Positions 1 through 6,051 of a stretch of DNA of 9,889 nt are shown here, piece after piece (within the stretch, counting starts at the first letter, position 1; every line of letters begins with the position of its first letter). Source of the stretch: Oxalobacteraceae bacterium UBA7693 (GTDB taxonomy: Bacteria; Pseudomonadota; Gammaproteobacteria; Burkholderiales; Burkholderiaceae_D); NCBI GenBank assembly GCA_002482715.1, contig DLGN01000402.1, positions 1-9,889 of the forward strand. Direction: 5' to 3'. The translations under genes and the position numbers were made by a program. Below the pieces are notes generated by a model. It saw only the letters and a program-made list of their open reading frames with translations. It did not search any database and was not told the DNA's origin.

Positions 1-419
1 AATGCCTCTCTTGATGCGGTGCTGCGCCACTCGGCCTTATGATGAAAATTACGCAAGGATTGTTCGCGCACATTTTCACGCCAGCTACGCATATCCTTCA
101 GCATTTTGGGGGAATTGCGAATCAGACAAAGACTGGTAGATAAAACCAAGAATCCCATAATGGTCAAAAACCACCATGCGGAGTACAACGAATACAAGCT
201 CAGATGTTGAAACACCTCAAACCAGAATGGTCCAAACTGATTCACATAATTGGGCAATGGCTCATTTTGCTTTAACACTGTGCCGATCACCGAGGATATC
301 GCAATGATCGTCAGCAGACTAATCGCGAAACGCATTGACGATAACAATTCAACGCTATTCGCTAGCCAAGCTCGTTGCGTTTTTATTTCCAGGCCAGAGG
401 TATTGGTTTCAAGTTCCAT
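1..419 (-). CDS. resB: Cytochrome c biogenesis protein ResB (Ccs1 family), 5' part only
   Basis: ResB works with CcsA/ResC in System II cytochrome c maturation, moving and holding haem at the membrane for attachment to apocytochromes c. Only the first 139 residues lie in the window; the gene runs off the left edge. Visible are a short hydrophilic N-terminus, a first membrane segment at about residues 30-48 (FAISLLTIIAISSVIGTVLK), the following QNEP motif, a second membrane segment at about 78-100, and then the basic stretch RNSPKMLKDMRSWRENVREQ, which is typical of the family in Burkholderiales. The start ATG is at 417-419, with a GGA at 425-427 as a modest ribosome binding site. It lies 84 bases downstream of the cytochrome c4 gene on the same strand, which is a natural partner, although a terminator hairpin sits between them. 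The identification is by remembered family motifs; the C-terminal periplasmic domain cannot be checked here. Confidence 0.9.
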   Translation of the reverse strand, partial: MELETNTSGLEIKTQRAWLANSVELLSSMRFAISLLTIIAISSVIGTVLKQNEPLPNYVNQFGPFWFEVFQHLSLYSLYSAWWFLTIMGFLVLSTSLCLIRNSPKMLKDMRSWRENVREQSLRNFHHKAEWRSTASREA

Positions 420-427
420 ACAATTCC

Positions 428-460
428 AAAAACAAAAAGGGGATGGCATTTGCCACCCCC
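428..460 (-). terminator. Intrinsic terminator after the cytochrome c4 gene
   Basis: Read on the minus strand, GGGGTGGC (452-459) pairs with GCCATCCCC (439-447), with one bulged base and a 4-base loop. An almost pure T run follows (428-438, broken by one G). It lies 44 bases past the c4 stop codon and just before the resB start, so it should end most c4 transcripts and allow only partial read-through into resB. Confidence 0.75.
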
Positions 461-503
461 TCCGTTAATCATTTTACTTGTAGCTGTTGATGATGCGATG
501 TGT

Positions 504-1175
504 TTACTTTAAACCAGCAACATAATCTGCAACTGCTTTCATTTCTTCATCAGACATGCGCTTCGCGATGGTTGTCATTTGCGCGCTATTTTTACGAACG
601 CCTGTGCGGAAGGCCGTTAATTGAGCAATGGTGTAATCCTGATGCTGACCAGCAATACGTGGGAATTGAGCAGGAATACCAGCGCCATTTGGGCTATGAC
701 AACCTGCACATGCAGCAATATTTTTCTCAGCGATACCAGCACGGTAGATCGTTTGACCTAAATTGACGATATCTTTATTTTTTGCCGCGCCTGCTTTTGG
801 CTTCTGTGCAGCTAAGTAAGCAGAAACATTTTTCATGTCATCTGCAGTCATCAATTTAGAGAATGTCGTCATCACTGCATTATTACGTGCCGGTGTTGTG
901 AAATCCATTAATTGTTTCACAAGATAGGCATCATGCTGACCAGACAACTTCGGATTGATACTAATAGTCGAATTGCCTGAAGCGCCATGACATGAAACGC
1001 AAGCCACGATGCCACGAGCTGCATCACCATTGGTATACAAAGCTTCGCCTTTTGCCAGATCGGCCTTGGCAGGTTTCGCAGCAGGCTGACTAGCAAATGC
1101 AACAGAAACGAGCGAAGATGCCGCTAAAGCAACGATGCTGAGGGACTTGGAAAATGATAAAAAAGCACGGTTCAT
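504..1175 (-). CDS. Di-haem cytochrome c4, periplasmic
   Basis: This 223-residue protein is a two-domain class I cytochrome c that carries electrons in the periplasm, typically to terminal oxidases. It starts with a Sec signal peptide (MNRAFLSFSK then a hydrophobic stretch) with a likely cleavage after AFA at residue 28. Two haem-binding CXXCH motifs are present, CVSCH at 59-63 and CAGCH at 156-160. Each is followed about 40 residues later by a probable axial methionine (M102 after RNNAV, and M200 after RKNSAQ), so the two halves are internal duplicates, as expected for cytochrome c4. The length matches the family. The ATG at 1173-1175 has a good AAGGTG ribosome binding site at 1181-1186. The next gene downstream is resB. 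The protein has no membrane anchor apart from the signal peptide, although c4 is often membrane-associated. Confidence 0.93.
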   Translation of the reverse strand: MNRAFLSFSKSLSIVALAASSLVSVAFASQPAAKPAKADLAKGEALYTNGDAARGIVACVSCHGASGNSTISINPKLSGQHDAYLVKQLMDFTTPARNNAVMTTFSKLMTADDMKNVSAYLAAQKPKAGAAKNKDIVNLGQTIYRAGIAEKNIAACAGCHSPNGAGIPAQFPRIAGQHQDYTIAQLTAFRTGVRKNSAQMTTIAKRMSDEEMKAVADYVAGLK

Positions 1176-1238
1176 TCAAACACCTTGAGACTAAAAATTG
1201 GAAATCGGTTCTATTGACGCATCTGAAAAGCAGAAACT

Positions 1239-1272
1239 GACGTGGAGGACATTGATGTCATGAAGCCCACGT
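1239..1272. repeat. Nested inverted repeat in the c4/engB divergent spacer
   Basis: The outer arms ACGTGG (1240-1245) and CCACGT (1267-1272) enclose a perfect inner hairpin GACAT-TG-ATGTC (1248-1259). If c4 is transcribed from the palindromic -10 box at 1285-1290, this would be a two-tier hairpin in the c4 mRNA leader. On the minus strand the left inner junction reads CCTCC (1244-1248), complementary to a Shine-Dalgarno. It could be an operator or a leader structure; the function is not known. Confidence 0.4.
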
Positions 1273-1283
1273 AGCTAACCCCT

Positions 1284-1314
1284 TATTGTACAATAGCTTT
1301 CGTGGAAATGTTGA
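1284..1314 (-). promoter_or_regulatory. Candidate c4 promoter with palindromic overlapping -10 boxes
   Basis: The 12-base perfect palindrome TATTGTACAATA (1284-1295) contains a TACAAT on each strand (minus 1290-1285, plus 1289-1294). For the minus strand, TCAACA (1314-1309) lies 18 bases upstream and matches the -35 consensus at 4 of 6 positions, so this could drive c4 with a leader of about 100 bases. No good -35 is visible for the plus-strand copy. The palindrome could instead be a protein-binding site. Assigned by eye. Confidence 0.35.
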
Positions 1315-1423
1315 GCTATTCCAAGTCAATTGACGCTAGGAAACCTCACATTTCAGGATGAAACTGATCGTTTTGTCCCATTTTTTGCATTTTTGCTCCC
1401 TCCTTTTAGATTGGCCCCGATTT

Positions 1424-2140
1424 ATGTCTATCCTCTGGCAAGCCCGATTCTTCACCACCGTCAACCATTTGCGTGACCTGCCGACCTTACCAGTGCCAGA
1501 GGTTGCATTTGCTGGTCGGTCGAATGCAGGAAAATCGACTGCAATCAATATTTTGTGCAACCAAAAGAAACTATGTTTTGCATCAAAGACCCCTGGGCGG
1601 ACGCAACATATTAATTTCTTCTCAATTGGCGGTGCCCATGTAGGCCAACATCGTAAAGATGAAACTCGCCAAGATGAAATCCGAGCACTCTTAGTTGACT
1701 TGCCTGGCTACGGCTATGCCGAAGTTCCGGGCGCAGCAAAAAATCATTGGAATATTTTGTTGGGCAACTATGTGCAAAAGCGTGATCAATTAGCCGCTTT
1801 GATTTTGATCATGGATTCACGTCGACCATTCACCGACTTAGATAAACAAATGCTAGAGTGGTTTGCGCCCACTGGACGCCCAATTCATTGTTTGTTGACT
1901 AAAGCGGACAAGCTCAACCGCAACGATGCGACCAATGCATTACGCTTAGCGCAAAATATTTTGGCTAGTTATGTCGATGCAAATGGCACACCCTATCCAT
2001 TTACTGCACAATTATTTTCAGCATTGAATCGCACTGGCATTGAAGAAGCCGATGCAAAAATTCGCGAACTAACAGGCCTAAACAATTTGCCAACGATAGA
2101 AAACTTAGACAAGGCAGACGATTTTTCAGATCAAGCATAA
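1424..2140 (+). CDS. engB: Ribosome-biogenesis GTP-binding protein EngB (YihA/YsxC)
   Basis: EngB is a small TRAFAC-class GTPase needed for assembly of the large ribosomal subunit in the cytoplasm. All G motifs are visible in the 238-residue product: G1 GRSNAGKS (31-38), the switch region SKTPGRTQHIN (54-64), G3 DLPGYGYAEVPG (92-103), G4 TKAD (159-162) and G5 FSA (198-200). An upstream in-frame ATG at 1358 would add 22 hydrophobic residues. I prefer ATG 1424 because MS-LWQARFFTTVNHLRDLP is the usual N-terminus in this group, although no clear ribosome binding site precedes either start. The protein is longer than E. coli YihA (about 210 residues), mainly through a charged insertion at about 69-88 between the switch region and G3, plus a C-terminal tail after residue 215. 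Its stop codon overlaps the end of a minus-strand terminator. Confidence 0.95.
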   Translation: MSILWQARFFTTVNHLRDLPTLPVPEVAFAGRSNAGKSTAINILCNQKKLCFASKTPGRTQHINFFSIGGAHVGQHRKDETRQDEIRALLVDLPGYGYAEVPGAAKNHWNILLGNYVQKRDQLAALILIMDSRRPFTDLDKQMLEWFAPTGRPIHCLLTKADKLNRNDATNALRLAQNILASYVDANGTPYPFTAQLFSALNRTGIEEADAKIRELTGLNNLPTIENLDKADDFSDQA

Positions 2141-2169
2141 AAAAACCTCGGCACTTTGCGGTGCCGAGG
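2139..2169 (-). terminator. Strong intrinsic terminator facing engB
   Basis: A perfect 9-bp stem, CCTCGGCAC with GTGCCGAGG (2146-2154 and 2161-2169), has a 6-base loop. On the minus strand seven T follow (2145-2139). On the plus strand the stem is followed by a run of A, so it lacks the U tract needed to end engB transcription. It therefore serves leftward transcription, overlapping the engB stop codon. Confidence 0.75.
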
Positions 2170-2203
2170 AAAAAAAACGCCAATCGAATGGGAACAAATG
2201 GCG
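2170..2203 (-). terminator. First of two tandem leftward terminators
   Basis: On the minus strand CGCCA (2203-2199) and TGGCG (2182-2178) can form a 5-bp stem with a 16-base loop, immediately followed by eight T (2177-2170). The stem is short and the loop long, so it is weaker than the hairpin that follows. The position of the T run directly at the stem base is what makes it terminator-like. Confidence 0.45.
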
Positions 2204-2240
2204 CCCGCTTAGGGAGGACCAGCGGTAAGCATAATGCCTA

Positions 2241-2246
2241 ATCATA
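2241..2246 (-). promoter_or_regulatory. Candidate -10 box for the minus-strand small RNA
   Basis: TATGAT on the minus strand matches the -10 consensus TATAAT at 5 of 6 positions and would start RNA near 2235. No good -35 is seen 16-18 bases upstream (ACTTTT or similar), so the box alone is weak evidence. Confidence 0.3.
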
Positions 2247-2281
2247 AGAGCTAAATTCGTAAGAAAAGTTTCATTAACCTC

Positions 2282-2287
2282 GATAAT
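2282..2287 (+). promoter_or_regulatory. Candidate -10 box for hemB
   Basis: GATAAT matches the -10 consensus at 5 of 6 positions and lies 13 bases before the hemB ATG. No convincing -35 lies at the right distance. If used, the hemB mRNA would have a leader of only about 7 bases, consistent with the lack of a Shine-Dalgarno. It lies back to back with the candidate small-RNA promoter. Confidence 0.25.
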
Positions 2288-2300
2288 TTTTTTATTCACT

Positions 2301-3314
2301 ATGTCTAATACACTTTCCGCTCAATTCCCGCATATTCGTATGCGTCGTATGCGCCGCGATACTTTCTCTCGCAACTTAATGCGCGAAAACCATATCAGCT
2401 CTAGCGATCTTATTTATCCTGTTTTTTTAATTGATGGTGACAATAAAATCGAAGCCGTTGCTTCGATGCCAGGCGTTGAACGAATGAGCTTAGACAAGTT
2501 ACTCGAGGTTGCCGACGACTGCGTTGCCTTGGGGATTCCAGTTTTGGCTTTATTTCCATCCATTGATAATCGATTGAAGACAGAAGATGGCATCGAAGCC
2601 TGCAATCCTGATGGCTTGATTCCGCGAGCAATCCGAGCTTTAAAAGCACGCTGTCCAGAACTGGGTATTTTGACGGACATCGCTCTTGATCCTTACACTA
2701 GCCATGGACAAGATGGCTTGATTAACGAAGATGGTTATGTCTTAAATGATGAAACAACCGAGATCCTGGTTAAACAAGCCTTAACACATGCTGCTGCTGG
2801 TGCCGACATCGTTGCGCCGAGCGATATGATGGATGGTCGCATAGGTGCAATTCGCTCAGCGTTGGAAGAAAATGGTTTTATCTACACACGCATCATGGCC
2901 TACTCAGCAAAATATGCCTCCGCGTTCTATGGCCCGTTCCGGGATGCTGTTGGTTCCGCAACGAACTTAGGCAAAAGCAATAAAGCAAATTATCAAATGG
3001 ATTCAGCGAACAGCAACGAAGCCTTACGTGAAGTCGCACTCGATCTGGCTGAAGGCGCTGACATGGTCATGGTGAAGCCTGGCATGCCTTACCTAGACAT
3101 CGTGCGCCGCGTTAAAGATGAATTTAAAGTACCAACGTTTGCTTATCAAGTCAGTGGCGAATATGCGATGATTAAAGCGGCTGCACAAAACGGATGGCTC
3201 GATCATGATAAAACCATGATGGAAGCCATGATGGCATTTAAACGTGCTGGCGCCGATGGCGTTTTAACTTATTTTGCACGCGATATTGCACGCTTGTTAA
3301 AACAAGCCCAGTAA
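2301..3314 (+). CDS. hemB: Delta-aminolevulinic acid dehydratase (porphobilinogen synthase)
   Basis: HemB condenses two 5-aminolevulinate molecules to porphobilinogen, the second committed step of haem synthesis, in the cytoplasm. The 337-residue length is normal. The Schiff-base lysines are K204 in AYSAKYAS and K259 in MVMVKPGMPYLD. The metal-site segment reads DIALDPYTSHGQDG (126-139), with Ala and Asp at the positions (128, 130, 138) where zinc enzymes have three Cys. By family knowledge this points to a magnesium-dependent, Pseudomonas-like type. The arginine-rich N-terminal arm (RMRRMRRD, 13-20) is also typical. The ATG at 2301 follows a T-rich stretch with no Shine-Dalgarno, but it gives the expected N-terminus. 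corA follows after 44 bases and may be co-transcribed. Confidence 0.97.
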   Translation: MSNTLSAQFPHIRMRRMRRDTFSRNLMRENHISSSDLIYPVFLIDGDNKIEAVASMPGVERMSLDKLLEVADDCVALGIPVLALFPSIDNRLKTEDGIEACNPDGLIPRAIRALKARCPELGILTDIALDPYTSHGQDGLINEDGYVLNDETTEILVKQALTHAAAGADIVAPSDMMDGRIGAIRSALEENGFIYTRIMAYSAKYASAFYGPFRDAVGSATNLGKSNKANYQMDSANSNEALREVALDLAEGADMVMVKPGMPYLDIVRRVKDEFKVPTFAYQVSGEYAMIKAAAQNGWLDHDKTMMEAMMAFKRAGADGVLTYFARDIARLLKQAQ

Positions 3315-3358
3315 TATTTGGCTTTACCACTTCGATTTGATGACTGAGTTTGCGATTC

Positions 3359-4513
3359 ATGGATATTTTCTACATTAGCGATACGCAGGTGATTCTCAAT
3401 CCTATGACTGCGAATCAGGCTGTCGATTTGATTGGCGATGGTGAGAACGATGTGAGCGGTGATGCTTATCGGTTTATGTGGATCGATATCACTCATGATG
3501 AAGTTGAGAAAGATGCGGAAGCTTGGCGCGATCAAGTTGAAAAATTAACTGGCGTACGCATCTTTGATCTACATCTTAAAGACATTTGCAACCGCAGTCA
3601 CCCTTCCAATTTTGATGCTACACAAGATTACGAATTAGTGGTTTTTCAAAAATTGGCCTTAAATGGCGAAGGTGAAGAGTCGAGCGCCATCAATCAAGAA
3701 AGCATAAGCGTTAAGAAAAAAATGCCAGCGGTGCTGCATCGATTGCAAACACAGCCTGTTTCATTTCTCTTAATCGGCAATGCACTCATTACAGTACGCG
3801 CAAACTATAGCCGCACAATCGAAACCATGCGTTCACGCTTACTGAGCTTCAAGCCAAAAGACAGCAATAATCTCAGCAGTAAATTACCAGCATCACCTGA
3901 AGATTTAATGCTGCGCTTATTGAATGCGATGGTTGATCAGTATCTAGATTTACGACAACCACTGACCAATCAACTAGATCGCTGGCAACATGCCTTACTT
4001 GATCCACGTAAGCCATTCAACAATTGGGTCGCATTACTGGATTCTCGGGTTGAGCTGCGCAAGTTAGAACATTTATGCGAAGAACAATATGACGCTTTGC
4101 AAGAGCTACGCGATCACTTTGTCGATACTTATGATGGTTCTGGTGGCAAACAAAGTCGCGCTAAAGATCTATTACTGGTTCGCACCAACGACGTGATGGA
4201 ACACATTAATCGCGTGCTCAATCATACGCGTCGTTTAGAAGCCTCATTAGAATCATCCGTCCAAATTCACTTCGCGGCTGTATCACACAAAACCAGTGAG
4301 ATCATGCGCATCTTGACGGTCATTACCGCCTTGTTCATGCCCTTAACTTTGATCACTGGAATTTTTGGTATGAACTTCGCGAAGATGCCGTGGATTAATG
4401 AAGACTTGGGCTTCAAACTCGTGTTGGGATTGATGGGATTTACCGTGGTGATATTTTTACTAGCTATGCGACTTCAAGGTTACTTAGAAGGACGAGGTCA
4501 ACGCAATGAATAA
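3359..4513 (+). CDS. corA: CorA-family divalent cation (magnesium/cobalt) transporter
   Basis: This 384-residue protein belongs to the CorA/Mrs2/ZntB family, homopentameric inner-membrane channels that admit Mg2+ and related ions. A large acidic cytoplasmic domain (about 1-310) with long helices precedes two membrane segments near the C-terminus, at about 318-337 and 352-370. The signature GMN sits at 337-339 in IFGMNFAKMP, at the end of the first segment. A short basic tail (residues 371-384) follows the second segment. A TTG nine bases upstream in frame (3350) would add three residues. I choose the ATG at 3359 because GAG at 3345-3347 is too close to the TTG, although the Shine-Dalgarno is weak for either. 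It lies between hemB and sbcB with short spacers (44 and 33 bases). The ion preference between Mg2+, Co2+ and Zn2+ cannot be read from sequence alone. Confidence 0.9.
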   Translation: MDIFYISDTQVILNPMTANQAVDLIGDGENDVSGDAYRFMWIDITHDEVEKDAEAWRDQVEKLTGVRIFDLHLKDICNRSHPSNFDATQDYELVVFQKLALNGEGEESSAINQESISVKKKMPAVLHRLQTQPVSFLLIGNALITVRANYSRTIETMRSRLLSFKPKDSNNLSSKLPASPEDLMLRLLNAMVDQYLDLRQPLTNQLDRWQHALLDPRKPFNNWVALLDSRVELRKLEHLCEEQYDALQELRDHFVDTYDGSGGKQSRAKDLLLVRTNDVMEHINRVLNHTRRLEASLESSVQIHFAAVSHKTSEIMRILTVITALFMPLTLITGIFGMNFAKMPWINEDLGFKLVLGLMGFTVVIFLLAMRLQGYLEGRGQRNE

Positions 4514-4546
4514 TCTACCTTAATCGATATAACCACCAATCTCACG

Positions 4547-5986
4547 ATGACTACACACAGCTTCCTTTGGCACGACTACGAAACTTTTGGGGCGCAAGCT
4601 CGTCGTGATCGACCAGCACAATTTGCTGCAATTCGTACAGATGCAAACTTGAATGAGGTCGGCGAACCAATAAATTTGTTTTGTCGACCAGCGAATGATT
4701 TTCTACCTGATCCGCAATCCTGTCTCATCACGCACATCACGCCGCAACAATGTTTAGAGCAAGGTTTGGCCGAGCACGAATTTGCAGCGCGTATAGAAAA
4801 TGCACTCGCGATGTCCGGCACTATCGGCGTAGGTTATAACACCATACGCTTCGATGACGAAATTACGCGCTTTATGTTTTGGCGCAATCTAATTGATCCT
4901 TATGCACGTGAATGGCAAAATCAATGCGGACGTTGGGATATTATGGATATGGTGCGCACCACCTACGCACTGCGTCCAGACGGTATTAATTGGCCATTGA
5001 ATGATGAAGGAAAGCCTAGTTTTAGACTGGAACATTTAACCGCGGCAAATGGCATTAGTCATGCCGCTGCGCACGATGCTCTATCCGACGTGCGTGCCAC
5101 CATTGCGCTAGCAAAGCTCATCAAAGAAAAACATCCTAAGCTCTTTGATTTTTGTTTTTCCCTGCATAAAAAAGACCGCGTTGCTAGCGAGATTGGGCTG
5201 CCTTTCCTTGGCAAACCATTTTTGCATATATCAGGCATGTTTGGTACCGAACGTGGTTGCCTTGCCGTGATGTGGCCTCTAGCAATACATCCGACAAATA
5301 AGAATGAGGTGATTGCTTGGGACTTGCAATTCGATCCCACAGAATTGCAGCACTTAGATGTCGCCACAATACAGCAACGGATGTTTAGCAAGACGGATGC
5401 CTTACCCGAAGGCGTCTCACGTTTACCGGTCAAAAGCATTCACCTAAATAAATCGCCTATCGTCATCGGCAATCTCAAAACGCTGAACGATGAAATGGCC
5501 GCGCGCTGGAATATCGATATGCAGCAAGTCATGATCAATGCAGATTTGGCACGTGACATGCAATCGGTACTCCATCCTCAACTTTGGGAACAAGTATATG
5601 TCCGCCCGAGTTTTGAAGCTGTCGATGTGGACGAAGATTTGTACGGCGGATTTATTAGCAGTGCGGACCGGAAAGTATTGAATGATTTGCGTTATATGAC
5701 ACCGCCGCAGTTGGCAAGTGCATCACCGCATTTTAACGATCAACGCTTAGGCGAATTACTATTCCGCTATCGTGCTCGTAATTTCCCTAACAGTTTGAGC
5801 TCGGACGAACAAGCGATCTGGGAAGAACACCGATGTGCACGCTTACTTGATGGCCAAGCAAATGCTCGCACAGTAGAAATGTATTTCAATGAAATCGACC
5901 AATTGTCTGAAAACGCCAGTGAAGAAGATGAGCACATCTTAGGAGCACTGTATGACTATGCTGAATTGGTAGTGCCAGTTCGATAA
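4547..5986 (+). CDS. sbcB: Exodeoxyribonuclease I (3'-5' single-strand DNA exonuclease)
   Basis: Exonuclease I degrades single-stranded DNA from 3' ends and acts in mismatch repair and recombination. The 479-residue protein begins with a DnaQ-like (DEDDh) nuclease domain: D10 and E12 in HDYETFG, D103 in NTIRFDDEITRF, and H176 with D181 in AHDALSDVR, a complete catalytic set. The remainder matches the exonuclease I extension, including LYGGFISSADR (365-375), and the C-terminal helical part with LGELLFRYRARNFP (401-414). The length is close to the E. coli enzyme (about 475). The ATG at 4547 is 33 bases after corA and has no clear Shine-Dalgarno, so translation may depend on the upstream gene or on an unstructured leader. 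It is the last gene of the plus-strand run and is closed by a strong terminator. Confidence 0.96.
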   Translation: MTTHSFLWHDYETFGAQARRDRPAQFAAIRTDANLNEVGEPINLFCRPANDFLPDPQSCLITHITPQQCLEQGLAEHEFAARIENALAMSGTIGVGYNTIRFDDEITRFMFWRNLIDPYAREWQNQCGRWDIMDMVRTTYALRPDGINWPLNDEGKPSFRLEHLTAANGISHAAAHDALSDVRATIALAKLIKEKHPKLFDFCFSLHKKDRVASEIGLPFLGKPFLHISGMFGTERGCLAVMWPLAIHPTNKNEVIAWDLQFDPTELQHLDVATIQQRMFSKTDALPEGVSRLPVKSIHLNKSPIVIGNLKTLNDEMAARWNIDMQQVMINADLARDMQSVLHPQLWEQVYVRPSFEAVDVDEDLYGGFISSADRKVLNDLRYMTPPQLASASPHFNDQRLGELLFRYRARNFPNSLSSDEQAIWEEHRCARLLDGQANARTVEMYFNEIDQLSENASEEDEHILGALYDYAELVVPVR

Positions 5987-6025
5987 AAAATGAAAAGCTA
6001 GAATGAATCTAGCTTTTCGTTTTTT
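5985..6025. terminator. Bidirectional terminator between sbcB and dsbD
   Basis: GAAAAGCTAGA (5992-6002) pairs perfectly with TCTAGCTTTTC (6008-6018) around a 5-base loop. Six T follow on the plus strand (6020-6025), and six A precede (5985-5990), giving a T run on the minus strand. It overlaps the sbcB stop codon and lies 27 bases past the dsbD stop, so it serves both convergent genes. Confidence 0.88.
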
Positions 6026-6051
6026 ATGAAATCAAATTTTCCAAGCACAGA

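Larger units (their letters stand above)
2139..2235 (-). ncRNA. Candidate small RNA with anti-Shine-Dalgarno loop
   Basis: The spacer between engB and hemB has signs of a short transcript on the minus strand. A -10-like TATGAT (2246-2241) precedes a likely 5' end near 2235. Next comes a mini hairpin GCAT-T-ATGC (2237-2229). Then CCGCT (2225-2221) pairs with AGCGG (2209-2205) around an 11-base loop, GGTCCTCCCTA. A third hairpin, CGCCA...TGGCG (2203-2178), is followed directly by eight T, and a last 9-bp hairpin (2169-2146) by seven T. The RNA would be about 66 nt if it ended at the first T run and about 97 nt at the second. The CCUCC in the second loop is complementary to Shine-Dalgarno sequences, so it might pair with ribosome binding sites. 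From memory, C-rich-loop sRNAs and a toxic sRNA family have been described in Betaproteobacteria; membership is untested. No ORF of note is present on this stretch. It converges on the engB 3' end. Confidence 0.55.

Noticed and set aside
250..468. 72-codon plus-strand frame at the left end
   Set aside because: It lies antisense to resB, whose minus-strand translation gives clear family motifs, and it runs through the c4 terminator.
500..766. 88-codon plus-strand frame
   Set aside because: It is the antisense shadow of the cytochrome c4 gene, with no ribosome binding site and no recognisable protein features.
1358..1423. Upstream in-frame ATG for engB adding 22 residues
   Set aside because: AGG directly abuts the ATG, the added residues are hydrophobic and unlike EngB N-termini, and the conserved N-terminus begins at 1424.
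2178..2300. 6S RNA or a riboswitch for hemB in this spacer
   Set aside because: The stretch is too short for 6S RNA and shows no long interrupted stem with a central bubble. The hairpins have T runs only on the minus strand, so they do not fit a hemB leader switch.
3350..3358. TTG start for corA
   Set aside because: The only GAG upstream is 2 bases away, too close for a ribosome binding site, and an ATG follows three codons later.
5059..5439. 126-codon minus-strand frame inside sbcB
   Set aside because: It is antisense to a complete, motif-bearing exonuclease I. The peptide is rich in Cys, Arg and Ser as expected for a shadow frame.
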